Numbered from the stretch's first letter, positions 21,586 through 33,655 are shown. The stretch is DNA of 64,000 nucleotides from Daphnia carinata (GCF_022539665.2 NC_081331.1:7595534-7659533); one strand, 5' to 3'. A program made the numbers and translations. Notes: a model not told the origin generated them from the sequence alone.

Positions 21586-23420
21586 TTGGTCAACAAGCGT
21601 TCTCATCATCGTAGGAACTTCACTCGAAACTTGAATCTGGTGAGGAAGGTGATTCGGGAGACTGGAGCCAGCAGTTACACAGCTGATCTCCTCAAGAAGG
21701 CTGACATCCACTACGAACAATGCATGTACTACCATCATCGCTATTGCGCAAGAGTGGGCATCACCGACGACAGCTGGCTGGAAAATCTACGACGTGATTT
21801 TCAAACTACCCATGAAGAGTTCGAAGCGCTGCGTCATGCTGAACAACCTGCTGGACCGTCATCGCCTGCAGCAAAAGCTCGTACGAGAGTCCATGTCCGC
21901 CGTGATATGACTGATCCGACACGTCCACCTGAATCTACTCCGCTGTACGTCCCTTCCGATTCCTTGCTGCAGTATCGCGAAGAAAGTGTATCCCGGCCCG
22001 GAGAAGTTTTCGTCCATGACCGCCCTACTCGTCGTCCATCCGAGAGTAATCGCTCACCCTCGTTGAGCTCAAAATCTTCCATTGCCGGGAGCACTTCCTC
22101 TTTTTTATCTGGGAATTCGTTGCGTTCGACCCTGATGCGAGAACGCCGTGCCGCCGAACTCGAGCTCGAGTTGGTCCGGAAGAGAATAGAAGAGGAGAAG
22201 GACGAAGACCTACGCCTCAACGAGCTAACCCGCAAACTCCGAGAGGAAATAGAGCGCGTCGCAGCCTGACCACAGGAAAGGAAAATCGAGAAAGAAATCG
22301 CCCGGCTTCGTATGAGCAAGGAGTTGTCGAAAAGATCCATTCGTTCGTCTTCGCCGATCTCTTTGAGCTCCCTCAGCGAATCCGACGAGGAATTTTTCCC
22401 TAGGCCGTCGTCGAAGCTAAAGACCCGCTCCAAAAACGTCTCGGAATCGCGGTCGGCCGTCTTAAGAGTGGACAGCTGGATCGATAACCTGGAGCAGGAA
22501 CCAGCAGCTGTACCAGTAAACACCCTTGTTCCATGGATGTTTGGAGGATCGGCTCCGTTTACGTGTACTCCTTTCGACGGCGATCCACGTGACTGGCTTC
22601 TCTTTGCCTCGCACTTTCCAGGCTCTCGTCCACGAAGTCATCCCGCACGACAGCCAACACTTACGCAGAACAGGCTCTAATGTTCTGCGTCGCATCTCCC
22701 CGCTGTTGAAAACGCCCCCAGGTTACTCTGCCGTTCTTGCCTACCTGAAAAACACTACGGTTCGAGTGAGCAGATCGCCCGATGCAAAATTCGTGATCTC
22801 CTGAGTCTTCCCTTCGTCAAACCGGGTGATCGCCAAGCGCTGGAGTTTTTTTCCGACCAGCTACATGGAGCAGTCTTCGTCTTACAGCAAGAAGGGTTGG
22901 AGCACGATTTGAAGAGTGCTGCCAACTTAGACCAAGCGGTTCAAAAGTTGCCGCCTCTTTTTCGCCATCGCTGGGCCCGGTATGTCCGAAAACGCATGCC
23001 GAAAATTCTGGATCTCGACGATCTCGATCGCTTCCTGGAGGAGGTTGTTGAAGAAGAAAGAATCGCTAGTTGTTTGTCTTTCGATCTAGCGCCCAAGATG
23101 GAGCCTCGCGGAAAGCGTGTCACTTTTGACCATCCTAACCTTGTGAGATACCCTTCGATCAAGCCTTCAGTTCCGAAGCCACCACCCATCCGTCCACCTC
23201 CCACCGTTTTGTCTACCCAGGCCATGAGAGAACTGACATCGAGTGTCCGAGCTGCGGTGAGGCTCATCGACTGAGTAGCTGTGCGGAATTTCGGCGGAAG
23301 TCGCCGAACCATCGAGCGTTGGTGGTAAAGGAGAAAGGTATCTGCTTCAATTGTCTTGACGGGAAACATCGAAGTGCTGACTGTCTTTCGTAGCCGGCCT
23401 GTGAATCGCCCGGTTGCCGT
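21586..23420 (+). pseudogene. BEL B gag
   Basis: The N-terminal 227 codons (from about 21586, no ATG at the proposed start) are helical and charged, ending ERVAA then TGA at 22267. The same frame continues with KIEKEIARLRMSKEL. A capsid-type (DUF1759) segment FTCTPFDGDPRDWLLFASHF lies near 22560-22620 and is then frameshifted. Residues near 22900-23090 carry LDQAVQKLPPLFRHRWARYV, also DUF1759-like. Two zinc knuckles follow, CPSCGEAHRLSSC (about 23240-23280) and CFNCLDGKHRSADC (about 23350-23390), with a TAG just after the second. Gag would form the particle and bind RNA. Confidence 0.8.
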
Positions 23421-23519
23421 GCTCGCCATCATTCGTTGCTGCAGGGTGCGGAAAGATTTTTCCCCGAGAAGAGTGGACACCGCCGTTTTCCACATCCGAA
23501 CGAGGATCCGAGCTATGTT

Positions 23520-24480
23520 CCAGGACCCCAGACTCTCGCCATTACTCTCCGTTCAGCAGTAAACGTTCTTCTGGCCGTTGTTCCAGTTCGTCTTCGCCTT
23601 ATTGGACACCTGCAGCCACGCTACTTTGTTGCGTGAGGACGCGGCTCAGGCGCTCGGCCTGACGGTTCGGCCTCGCAAAATTCGTTTTGGGACTTTCCAC
23701 GGGAAAGATCCTATCGTCGACACTCGCTTAGTAGATTTCACTGTGTCATCGCTGGATGGAGAGTAATGTTGCGTATCTCTAAAGAATTGCAATGGCTTTA
23801 TAGACCGACAAGTCTTAAAGTCCCTAGTTCCCCTGTCTTGACAACTAAGAAAACTAACGAAGGTTTGCAATACTGTATTTAAACAGAGAAGGGCTTCGTT
23901 TTACAAGGTTGGGGGAGTTCGACAGCTATGTGTCGATTACAAAGAACACAAAAAGAACACTGAAACTGGATCTACCCGCCCGTGTCACCAAGAAGACAAA
24001 AACAAAAGATAGTGAGGCGATAAGGGAGCCCTCTACAGGGTCCTACCCCTACCGATCAAATCGGTAACAAGCAAAGTTGTCCGGTTTTCGACGCTTTCGT
24101 GGTACCCCATCTCAACGTTGGGCACCGAAGGATGAAAAACTCTTCCACCTCGTTCGAGTATCTTCGCGGACTTGATTTTTTCGCTCGTGATGCCGCAGAA
24201 GATAAAGTTCTGATCGGCATGGACGTCCAGGACGCTCACCTGAATATCGAAGTCCGTCGCCCGCCAGGTAGAGTTCGAGGACCTAATGCGTTTCGTATCC
24301 CGTTCAGTTGGGGCATCGTGGGGAGAACCTTTTCCGCGCCCGCTGCGAAAGCAGCGAGCGTAAATTTCGTTAAGTTGGAGTCGATCGAGCTGCTGGAGCA
24401 GTCCGTTGAGAGGTTCTGGAGAACCCAATCGCTGCCCGTCCATGAGGCCCCCCAAAACCTTTATGTCCGCGCTTGACCGT
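23520..24480 (+). pseudogene. BEL B protease (retropepsin-like), active site changed
   Basis: A protease segment reads LLDTCSHATLL at about 23599-23631. The family has DTGS here; the Gly codon has become TGC (Cys) at 23611-23613, so the catalytic loop is broken. Downstream AAQALGL and FGTFHGKDP fit the same family. A further protease-linker part (KVLIGMDVQDAHLNIEVR, PFSWGIVG) lies at 24200-24330 in another frame. Stop at 23764 and frame changes between the two parts. Confidence 0.75.
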
Positions 24481-24539
24481 TGCGCCATAGACCAATTGGA
24501 TTCGACCATTCGACACAGTGGAGTTCGCTATGATTTTGG

Positions 24540-26100
24540 TTAACCCGTTCGCCCCGACTGCCCGAAGCTGCCGAACAACAAGGAGTTTGCCCCGTCGGAA
24601 ATTTTTCGCCTTGTAGAGGACACTGCAGTCGAACAACGATCTGCGCAAAGCAGTTTCCGAACAAATGCAAGAAGTCTTTCGCAGCGGCCACGTCACAAGA
24701 GTTACTTCGACTGATTCTGGTTCGAGAATCTGGTACCTCCCGTATCACCCGGTTCAGCATCCCAGCAAGCCCAACAAGGTTCGACTCGTCTACGACGCCG
24801 CTGGCCGCTTTAAAGGAATGGCCATTAATGACATCCTGTTGAAAGGGCCAGATCTGACTACCCAATTGCTTGCAGTGCTGCTTCGCTTTCGTGAGAGGAG
24901 GATTGCCGTTACTGCTGACATCGCCAGAATGTTTTATCAGGTTCTGGTGCGAGAAGGCGCCAGGCCGATGTTTCGCTTTTTATGGAGTGAGTCTGGGACT
25001 GAAAATCCTATCCAGGAGTACCAGATGACGGTGCTCATTTTCGGCGCCGTGTCTTCGCCAACGACTTGTAGCTTCACCATTCAACGCCTCGAAAAGGATG
25101 CACCCGTCCACCTGCAGGAAGTCGTGAGCCGGATTCGCTCCGACCTGTATGTGGATAATTTGTTGTCATCGATCGACGAAGTGGAAGACGGAGCGTCAAC
25201 TTGCCGAAAACTCGTGGAATTGCTTAGCCTAGGTGGCTTCAACCTCGTCCAGTTTCTCAGCTCCTCGCGTTTATTGCTGGATCGCTTGCCCTCCGCGTTT
25301 CGTCTTATGCCGGAGCTCGATTTGGACTTCCACAACTTGCCGACCGAACGGACGCTGGGTTATCTATGGAATAGCGATCGAGATGAGTTCCTCTTCCGTT
25401 TCAAGCCGCCCAAAGAAGCCTAATCTAAAAGCTACATTCTGGCTGCCATCGCGAGCATTTACGATCCGCTTGGTCTGCTCGCGCCGGTGGTCTTGGTGGC
25501 GAAGATTATTCTTCAGGACATCTGCCGGCTTAAAAGCGGCTGGGATGAAGTGTTGACTGCTGACATTTTGAATGGGTGGGGACGTTTTATGGAACATCTT
25601 CCTACGCTCAAGTCGCTGAACATCCCGCAAAGTCTCATTACGCGTCCACAATCTGCCTACTCGTAGTTCCAGCTACACGCCTTTTCAGATGCATCGAAAG
25701 ACGGATTTGGAGTTGTCGTCTATCTTCGATTCGAGTCGCCGAACAAATTTGAAGTTGCGTTCGCGATGGCGAAGGTGAGAGTTGCTCCGATCCAACAAAT
25801 ATCTATCCCGAAGATGGAACTACAAGGTACGCTGTTAGCAGTCCGGTTGGTGAACTACCTGCTGAAGGAGATCACGCTGCCCATTTCTTCCGTGTTTTTC
25901 TTGGTGGATGTGATGACCGTACTTCGTTGGATACACGCCAATCATCGCCGCTACAACGTCTTCGTCGCCAATAGAATTTCAGAGACCCTCGATTCAACTA
26001 CCCCGCAGCGGTGGCACCATGCCTTTGTCCGTCCGAGCTCGACCCGAATCATCGTTGGTACCGCGGACCGGAGTTTCTTACTCTACCACCCGAACATTGG
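24540..26100 (+). pseudogene. BEL B reverse transcriptase and RNase H
   Basis: RT is open from 24665 to 25423 with KPNKVRLVYDAAG (motif 1), LLAVLLRFRERRIAVTADIA (motif A) and the catalytic box YVDN at 25148-25159 in place of the usual YVDD. A TAA follows at 25421. The connection (ASIYDPLGLLAPVV-like) and RNase H (FSDASKDGFGVVVY, IPKMELQG, then a WIHAN segment) continue to about 26100 with a stop near 25665 and later frame loss. The enzyme would copy element RNA into DNA. Confidence 0.82.
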
Positions 26101-26387
26101 CCAGCCCAGATGCCGGATAGTGAAAATGCGAAGACGAAGAAGAATCTATCGCCTGCCTAGCTATCGTCGCTTCCAGCGGACCGCTAGACTATTTTACCGT
26201 CCGCATCGACAATCTACATCGGCTTATACGCATCGTCGCCTGGATTGAGAGATTTACAACTAACACGCATATCCTCGTACATCGAAGACGGACCGAGCGA
26301 GAGATTAATCCAGACGGCAGCCGCGTAGAACCGCCATAAGAACCGATCGAGCAGCTAAAAACGGACCGGCAGCAAAGTGCGGACAAA

Positions 26388-27834
26388 TTGAAGTCCACCC
26401 ATCTTCTGTTAATCCGGATCGCGCAACGCCTTTCCTTTCCCGACGACTTACATCGGCTGCAGAAAGGGAAAACGATCCGTCCTCAATCCCGGCTACTGAA
26501 GCTTTCCGTCTACCTCGATAGGGCCGGAATTATTCGTGTCGGTGGCCGCCTCGAAAACGCCCCGATTAGCACCGAAGCTAGACATCCCGCGGTTCTCGAC
26601 CCGAAACATCCGGTAACGAAGTTGTTCATTCGATGGGTGCATTTTTCCGTTGCCCATGGACGAGTTGACCGGACACTGGCCGCAATGCGTGCTCGGTATT
26701 GGGTGCTGCGAGGACGTCAAACAGTGAAATCCGTGATAACTTTCTGCCCTTATTGTTCCTGGATGAGAGCTCAGCCGTTCCAGCCAATGATGGCCCGCTT
26801 CCGGCAGAACGGGTCCAACCGTTTAACCCGCCATTTACCAATGTCGGTGTGGACTATCTTGGCCCATTTCCTATCTCGATCGGCCGCCGTACGGAGAACG
26901 GTTGGATAGCCCTATTTACCTGTCTTACCACCCGCGCGATCCATCTGGAGATAGCCCCGTCTCTGGATGACGACTCGTTTCTGATGGCGTTTACCCGCTA
27001 CGTTACCCGACGAGGTGCTCCTGCTGACGTCTTCAGCGATAACGGTACCAATATAACGGCTGGAGAACGTGAGCGGCGTGAAGCAGTAACCCGCCTAAAT
27101 GACGCCAAAATCGTCAATCAGCTCGCGCGAAAGGGGATCCGCTGGCATTTCTCCCCGCCTTCTGCCCCGCATTTCGGAGGTGTATGGGAGCGGCTTGTGC
27201 GCTCTTGCAAAGACGCCCTCCGCGCAATCCTCGGCCAGCAAACAGTAAAGGAGGAGATCTTTGCTACCATCGTCATCGAAGTTGAGACGCTGCTGAATAA
27301 TCGCCCGTTAACCTACTTGGGAGCAGATCCCAAGAAGTTCGAGCCATTAAACCCGAACCATTTTTGTTGGGGCGACCCAATCCCCATTTACCCCCTGAAG
27401 TTATCGACCCGGAGATTAAGTGTTCTCGTCACCGGTGGTTTCATGCACAACAGCTTCTAGACCAGGTGTGGAGTCGCTGGTTGCGTGAGTTCCTCCCAAC
27501 TCTTACGACCCGCAACAAATGGACAGAGACGCAAAAGAACTTAGAAGCCAAGGATATGGTGCTTATGTTCGATCCGAAGTCCCCGCGCGGCCATGTGCCA
27601 ATCTCTCGGGTCGAAAAAGTGTTGCCTGGACCCGATGGTGTAGTACGCGCAGCTGAAGTCATTACAAAGTCCGGCAAAACCTACACCCGCCCGGCTACGG
27701 TGCTGTGTCGCGTAGAAGCCTTTAATGCTGCTCGAGATATGCCGCAGCAGGGCCGGCTGAGTTACCGAGTTGCCATGGCAACTCGGATCGGGCTTCGCGC
27801 GCCAACCATTTACCCTTCCTTTTCTTTAATTTAG
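26388..27834 (+). pseudogene. BEL B integrase and C-terminal domain
   Basis: The zinc-binding part reads HFSVAHGRVDRTLAAMRARYW then ITFCPYC (H-H-C-C). A frameshift near 26800 leads to the catalytic core with VGVDYLGPF (first Asp), VFSDNGTN (second Asp) and HFGGVWERL (Glu). A second shift near 27364-27420 leads to a C-terminal region of DUF5641 type (KDMVLMFDPKSPRGHVP) ending at 27834. Each block is well conserved, so the breaks are few and recent compared with gag. Confidence 0.85.
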
Positions 27835-28309
27835 CGGCCTATTGTTCCGCAATTCTTAAGTCTTTTGTTTTTTGATTGGCGATATGATTGATGACGTGTA
27901 AAGAGGCTCAGACGCTTTTCGACCGTGCTACCTGTCGTGTCGCCATTTTTTTTTGCTCGCGTTGTCTCGTTTTTTTGTCCTTAGTTTAATATATCATTTT
28001 TTCCCAAGTTCGCCGTTCGTTTTCATTTTCGTTATTTCGCAATACGCTGCAGACTTGCTTAGTTGGCAACACCAGCATTTATTGCATTTCAAAGGGCTAG
28101 GGTTTCCAGCTCAAGCTCGCTTTGTTTTGCGCCTCTGAACTGCAGAACGCATTGAATGTCTTCTAAAAAATAGAGAAAAAACAGAATTGGAGCGAAAAAT
28201 GATGGACCACACATGCTTGATGGCGTCGGATAGGCAGGACCCACCAATCCCACGGATTAAAGCGACCTAAAAAAATAAATAGGGATTTAAATGTGCCACT
28301 CTGACCTGT
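27835..28309. other. No recognised gene; place where BEL B's 3' LTR should start
   Basis: A TG-starting run begins near 27843 but no matching copy exists upstream of the gag. T-rich and otherwise featureless. Confidence 0.35.
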
Positions 28310-29525
28310 CTAAAAAGTTATCAGTTTATCGTATTTCGCTTTGTTGGATCGAAGATCCCCGTCGAACGGAACCATGGGCGGGATTTCGGTTAGCGGTATC
28401 GGATGTGGTTCCTTGGTTTGATGTCTTTTGGCCATCTTTCCTTCGGAAATGTTGTCGAGTTTGGTGTCCATGGAGATGAGTTTGGTAACTATTACGTTGT
28501 TGACTTCCTTCATTTTGGCCAGCTCCCGCACCAAGTTGACACGCAAGTCTTGATCTGGAAAACAATAAAGGAATAAAATAATATATATACTACCAATGAA
28601 TATAGTCTATATCTATATTATACTACCTGATCTGGTTCCCGTTGGAGGTTCAGGTTGACGGCTGAAGTCAACAGGCTGAAGCGTTGAAAAACCGTGTATT
28701 TTGGACTGGCTCTGCCTGTAAATGAAAATAAGGACATTACATGAACTAAAAAAATATGATTACAATAAATTATTTTATCATACGTATGCGTATGATGAAA
28801 AGCTTGCCGTCTTCTGTTGTTGCGACAATGTTGGATAGTTTAGCGGTGCAGTCCAACTGGCTAGTTGTGCTGTTGGTGCATAAGTACGTTGTTCGACGGA
28901 CTGCGGAAGAAAAGTCATATTGACGGTAGACAGTTGTTGTTGTTGCGGAGCTATGATGGGCGCAGGGAATGGTGGCTGGCCACTTGCCGGCTGCAGAAAA
29001 AAAATATATAAATTAAAATATGCCATCAAATTAACATATAGCTTTAAAAACACTTACCAGCTGATGGCTGTACACATTCTTACCCGGCTGACTGTCCATC
29101 CATGGTATGGGAACGGGAGGTAAGTACTGGCAGGTAGAACCAGAGCTTCAAAGCTCTCATCCGAATCGTCGTTTACTGTTTCCGGCGTTGGTGAATATCT
29201 CAACACAGGGGTTTATTTTTTCGCACATTGGCATTTCTTCTTCAGATGAAGAGGTCAGGTTGTTTTGAACACAAGCACGGTTCAGTTTTTCTCTTGCAGC
29301 TTGGTAGGATCTGCAATACATATGCATTTGTTTATTACTGCTCTGCGTTCAGCACCATTAATTATCTTATGATTAATACTTGCCTTATTCTTTTCTGGTG
29401 ATGCAATTGTAAAATAACCACTTATCATTTGGCTGCTCTTGTTTTATTTCTGCTATGTCTCCTCTTGGTTTGGGATAGGCACATTTCCCGTCCGTTTCAA
29501 CATAGGGAACGTGGATGATCCAAAT
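28310..29525 (-). pseudogene. DUF4806-family gene, copy 1 (broken, lacks C-terminal core)
   Basis: Minus-strand multi-exon remains. Exon at 29525-about 29384 reads WIIHVPYVETDGKCAYPKP and KWLFYNCITRK; the next (about 29310 on) reads SYQAAREKLNRACVQNNLTS, together matching the N-terminal domain seen in DUF4806 proteins. After a one-base insertion near 29205 the reading continues DDSDESFEALVLPAS to a GTAAGA donor near 29088. A Gln/Pro-rich exon (28990-about 28790), a small exon (about 28720-28632) and a last exon (28560-28310) follow; phases agree if a CAGGCAG acceptor is used for the small exon. The last exon ends at a stop before the conserved core. Function of the family is unknown. Confidence 0.6.
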
Positions 29526-30129
29526 CTACGATTAGCTAGGTTACTGTGTCCTAAAATGGAATTACACAGTCATTAGTTTTTACACCTAAATATTGATAAT
29601 TACTAGTTTAAAACTTACCTTTTGTAATGCCATGTCACTTGATGCCTCAATTGTCTCTGTTAGAAGTGAATACATAATGTTTAGAAGGCAATAAGAGTCA
29701 AAATACCAGCTTACAAGTGACTATTACAGTAACTGTTACTAAGTTATTAACTATTAAAGACTTTGCTTTTATCTATTTAAACATACTTGAAAAGATTACT
29801 CTCCGAATTTATGGGACTAGTAAAACTGGAAGCATTTTTCCCAAAGCAAAGAATCACACACACTTGACAACTAATAGCGTTGGCTGTAAAGGCGGGAAAA
29901 AAGGTAACTTGCAGTGTTACGAAATATTAGAAAGTTTTTCACTAATTTGTTTGTCGGGAATATTGTCAAAAAATTTATTTATGAAATCAGTTAAGTTGTT
30001 AACTAACCACACACCGAATTTATTCGTTCGTTCCGACGAAAAAAGATAAAAATTAAGAAAAATTTACAATACAAAGAACCATTTTTACTGAACAAATCGG
30101 CTGCAGTATCTGGCAACGTATTTGTTACA
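29526..30129. other. No recognised gene
   Basis: AT-rich, with many short GTTACT / AGTAAC / GTTAACT motifs near 29710-29760 and 29990-30010. A first exon of the adjoining DUF4806 gene may lie near 29600-29660, where a GTAAG donor occurs on the minus strand, but this is not secure. Confidence 0.35.
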
Positions 30130-30846
30130 TCATAGTACATCCCCAGGACAAGCTGTGCTAGAGAGGGTTCTTTCAAATGTTAGGGCCACGGTTTCTGAAG
30201 GCTCTCTTTTACTGGCAACAGTTCTAGCGAAGCGCTTGACTTCGGTGACACCTTGGGAGCTGAGGAGTTCGAACAAATATGTTTCTGTCTCCGATGTGGG
30301 GACCTTATGGATGATACCTTTTCGTCTGTTAATAGATTTAGGTAGGGCTGCGTTTATAGAGCGGTTGGTAGCCAGTGTCAAGTTTAGTAGGGCCTTTTGC
30401 TGAACTGCGTCCACGGGGTTGACGAACAGGTCACCTCCTCTTGGGGAGGCGGAGCTTTTAGGTTGGCCCACTTGTACGGCGATATCTTGGGTGATGGCTG
30501 TTAGTTCTGCCATGTCCATCTGCCTAAAGTTAGCTTTTTCATCCGTTAGTTTGAGGATAACGGGGGGCGGGGGAGAGCTATCGTTGAATGAGTGCCATTT
30601 TGGCTGGTGTTTAGGGGGTGGTCCTTCGTCGCTGTCGAGGAGAAGACTTCTTTTGCCGGTCGGGGGTAGATGGTGCATCTTTGGCAGGGAGCGTGACCAG
30701 CACGCATTAATTAAGGGTTGTAGCCGGGCCCTTTTGGCTGGGCATTGGGGACGTGCTAAGGGGTAGAGCGAGAAAACGGGGGTAGGCGTTTTTTCTTCCA
30801 CTAGGGCGCCAGAGAGAACGAAAAGACCATAACCTGTTACTTCCAA
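30130..30846 (-). pseudogene. LINE ORF1 fragment (238 codons)
   Basis: Open minus-strand ORF. The C-terminal half reads KGIIHKVPTSETETYLFELL, then SSQGVTEVKRFARTV and ETVALTFE, which is the RRM-like domain of Jockey/I-type LINE ORF1 proteins (nucleic-acid-binding, gag-like). The N-terminal part is Pro-rich. The zinc knuckles that normally follow are missing because the sequence is cut at 30130. No ORF2 is next to it. Not clearly part of the LINEs at 17 or 45 kb. Confidence 0.65.
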
Positions 30847-31002
30847 GATTCGGACATAACCCTTTTATGTATCGGTCGTCAGATTCGTTTTACTGTCGTT
30901 GTTTATACCTTGTAACTCTTGAATAATGAATACCTTCAGGGCAGGGATCGTGTACATTCCGTACTTGGAGCGTGGAATAGCACGGCCTGGAAATCTTCTC
31001 TA

Positions 31003-31485
31003 CTCCATTAAACAACAAGGAAAATGGGAGGAGCCTTTGTCTGTGGCGCAGTGCATTTGCTGTGATTGTGTGGCTGGGGACTACCTGAAAAACGGCTCAG
31101 ATCGCTGCCGGCTGTAGTGAATCGGTGAGATGGGGTTATGGAAGACTAAAATTTGGGTGGAAATGTGGATGTAGGCAATATTTCCGAGAATAGTGGGCAA
31201 GAAAGGGAAACTCTTGACTTGGACCGGAAAATAAAAGTATTAGATCAATTTTCTTAAGAATTGTGTTAAAATACGCTAGCGCTACCTATCCACCGACGCT
31301 GGACGGGCCCTAAGTTACTAGTCTTTACTCTATAAAGCATCAAGGAAACTGGGGGAGGAGTTTTGTGTGTCCGTCACGCTGTGCATTTGCTGTGATTGCC
31401 TAGCTGGGGACTACCTGAAAAAGGGTTCAGGCCGCCGCCGGCTGTAGTGCATTGGCGGGATGGGGTTTTGGAAGACTGAAATGCC
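31003..31485. repeat. Two direct copies of a 150-bp unit, 330 bp apart
   Basis: 31003-31155 and 31330-31485 share long matches (GTGCATTTGCTGTGATTG, CTGGGGACTACCTGAAAAA, CGGCTGTAGTG, GGAAGACT-AAAT), roughly 85% identical. Both have the same open phase over the central 60 bp, but no stable protein is evident. Sequence between copies (31160-31330) is unrelated. Confidence 0.75.
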
Positions 31486-31752
31486 GGTACGGATATTATA
31501 GCGCCAATGGACTTTGTCCCCTATCGCATGTTGATAGGTGATCCGCAAGTCAAACGTTGGCTAGCATTGCCGCTCTGACCGGATGTCGGGAGCTTTAAAA
31601 GCCTGACTCTGACAAGTCAGAGTGAGTAGTTGAAGAGTAGTCAAGTAGTCATTCATTGAGATGTTGTGTCGTAGTCGATTGAGTTGTCACCTGTGTTTAG
31701 TGCTGTATCTTGTGAGTGCGTCAAATACACAAGTCTTAACCCAGAGTTGTTA
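31445..31752 (+). repeat. Possible solo LTR
   Basis: The segment from TGTAGTGCAT to AGTTGTTACA has TG...CA ends, a TTTAAAAG promoter-like box near 31605, and just after it a perfect hairpin CTCTGACAAGTCAGAG (31615-31630) where a start site would lie. No internal domains or second LTR are nearby and no target duplication was confirmed. Confidence 0.35.
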
Positions 31753-32214
31753 CAATATTATTGAAAAATGGTTTGTGTGATTTCCCAGCTACGCGTGTTG
31801 CCGAAACTTAAAATATAATCCGCCTATAGCTGAATCTGATTGTAGAATAACTCATTTTCATTCAATATGAAATAATAAACAAATATATTATAATTGTGAA
31901 TACGCTTTTATTGTTTATTTCATTCAAATTTTTATTTATTGCAAATTAACGTTTAGTTTAGCCATTTGCTTCTTAAAATCATTGAAGTGCAGAACGGTAA
32001 AGTATACAGTTAGTTAAAGCTTCATTTGTTATGCAAAGGGAACGGTTACTTCATGTGTGTCAAAGTGCAAACTTTTGTAAAATTTTTAACATGGTTTCAT
32101 TCATGTTATTAATAAAAGGAGAATAGAAAGAAAAATTTGCTTTTAATTTTCTCCATCTGCTTTATATCAAAACTGGATGGCAAATTGTAAGAAATTTTAG
32201 GAAAGACTGCGCTT
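31753..32214. other. AT-rich stretch with no recognised gene
   Basis: Contains several AATAAA-like signals. No coding signal. Lies 3' of the truncated transposase on the minus strand. Confidence 0.4.
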
Positions 32215-33532
32215 TCACAAGTGTTGGTAGGTCAATTGGGTCAATTGGGGGTGTTGGTAGTCAATTGGGAAATCGAGAACCATATCAATGGTAAGATCTT
32301 CCAATAAGGTCCTTCGAACGTGATGTTCTGGATGTTCGCGATCAATGAATGTCTGATGAGTCCGGAGTGCTGCTTCCATATCAGGATAAGTCACTCTGCC
32401 TTTATGTTTTCCCGGTGTAACATAATAAAAACCTGCTGTGACACACTTGGGACACGAGTAGTATCCGGTATGCCCTACAATCCCGCAGATAAATGAGCGG
32501 TCGACAGCATTAAGGTTGAAGTTGAGAATTTGAAACCCGAGCACATGTCCTCGATGAGTAATGCCATTACTCTGCAAACTGGAGGCTTCTTCCACGAACA
32601 TTCTCAATAATTCGTTTGCACTTGCAGGCTTCTGATGTCCATGGTAAATTCCAACAGGGAAAGGAGTATGCTCTCCTTCTAACAGAAACAGAATGGTATG
32701 AAAATGACTTAAGCTGCTTTTACTCAGCGGCAATCCATCCGTGTTCACGCGCCCTCTCACGACGGAAGGAATCCTGTTGAGTAGACGTCGCCCAAGTTGA
32801 TGTTGAATTCCTTTTTCTAACCCAAAGTGGTAGTAAACACCTCCGCCCGATAGCGGAATAACAGATACTTTGCGTGGAGTCTTCAGTAGGGTTCTTCAAC
32901 AGTTTGGCAAGAAAGTGAATGTGGGGCCTTGATGACGAAGGTCCTTCAAACCTTTGATAAGCCTGTCGGCGGCTGCGCCCGAGACGTCTTCTTTCGTTAA
33001 CCAACCGACCAAAAACTCTTTCAGCTCCACATCTTGATCAATTGGCTCCGCTTCTGCATTTAGAATGGCATCGATGTCGTCCCAATCCTATGTCTATGCC
33101 TTCGTCACTGGATTGTTCGCTTTCATCTGTAGTAGATTGAGGTGTTGCATCAGAATCGGACTCCAACAAGGATTCTGAACGATCATTATAAGCATGATTT
33201 TCATCGTCATTTTGACTTTGGGGTAAGTCGTTGAAATTGATTAATGTTGGAGACGATTGGTTTACATCTATTGAGCTTGAATGGCCCGAAGTCTCAGACA
33301 TCTCGTCATTGTTCAAGGAAAGCGGCGCGTCCTCGTTGTCATCTCTTTCATCATCGGCATCTTCGTCTGCGCTATTCACAACATCTTCCCCAACCAGCAG
33401 AACGTTTTGGCGTGGACTGACAAGCAGTTCGCCGTCCAGCTGTCCACCGAGCATAGCAAACTCTTGGTTTAATCTGTTAATCAACTGTCTCCTCTTAACT
33501 ACTAACTTTCTTCTTTTGGATGGTTCCTCCAT
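32215..33532 (-). pseudogene. EnSpm/CACTA-like transposase, N-terminal half, broken
   Basis: Starts at an ATG at 33532 with a basic stretch (KRRKLVVKRRQ) and a long acidic Ser/Asp-rich region. After a frame change near 33075 it reads DVELKEFLVGWLTKEDVSG and RLIKGLKDLRHQGP, then after further frame changes the conserved VNTDGLPLSKSS, FPVGIYHGHQKP and GHTGYYSCPKCVTAG blocks, and PEHHVRRTLLEDL, ending in FPIDY at about 32245. These blocks belong to a large animal transposase family I associate with EnSpm-like transposons. The catalytic C-terminal half is missing: the sequence breaks into a CCAATTGAC-type duplication at 32220-32265. Divergent from the DUF4806 gene at 35 kb. Confidence 0.65.
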
Positions 33533-33655
33533 TGTAGCCTAAAAAAATAAATGTTAAGCATCAATCCGTCAAAAATTTCAATGTTGAAAATAAATAAAGA
33601 GATAATAAATTTCAGGCTACCTTGCAATATAGGATAGTCAATGTGATGTTACTGG

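Larger units (their letters stand above)
21500..27834 (+). mobile_element. BEL/Pao retrotransposon B, degraded, LTRs not found
   Basis: Domains in BEL order on the plus strand: gag with two zinc knuckles, protease, RT, RNase H, integrase and the C-terminal DUF5641-type domain. At least eight frameshifts or stops are visible. It begins directly after the truncated Copia element. Direct comparison by eye of 21490-21585 with 27835-28140 shows no LTR pair. It belongs to a different lineage from the intact BEL at 50.9 kb, judged by protein differences. Confidence 0.85.
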
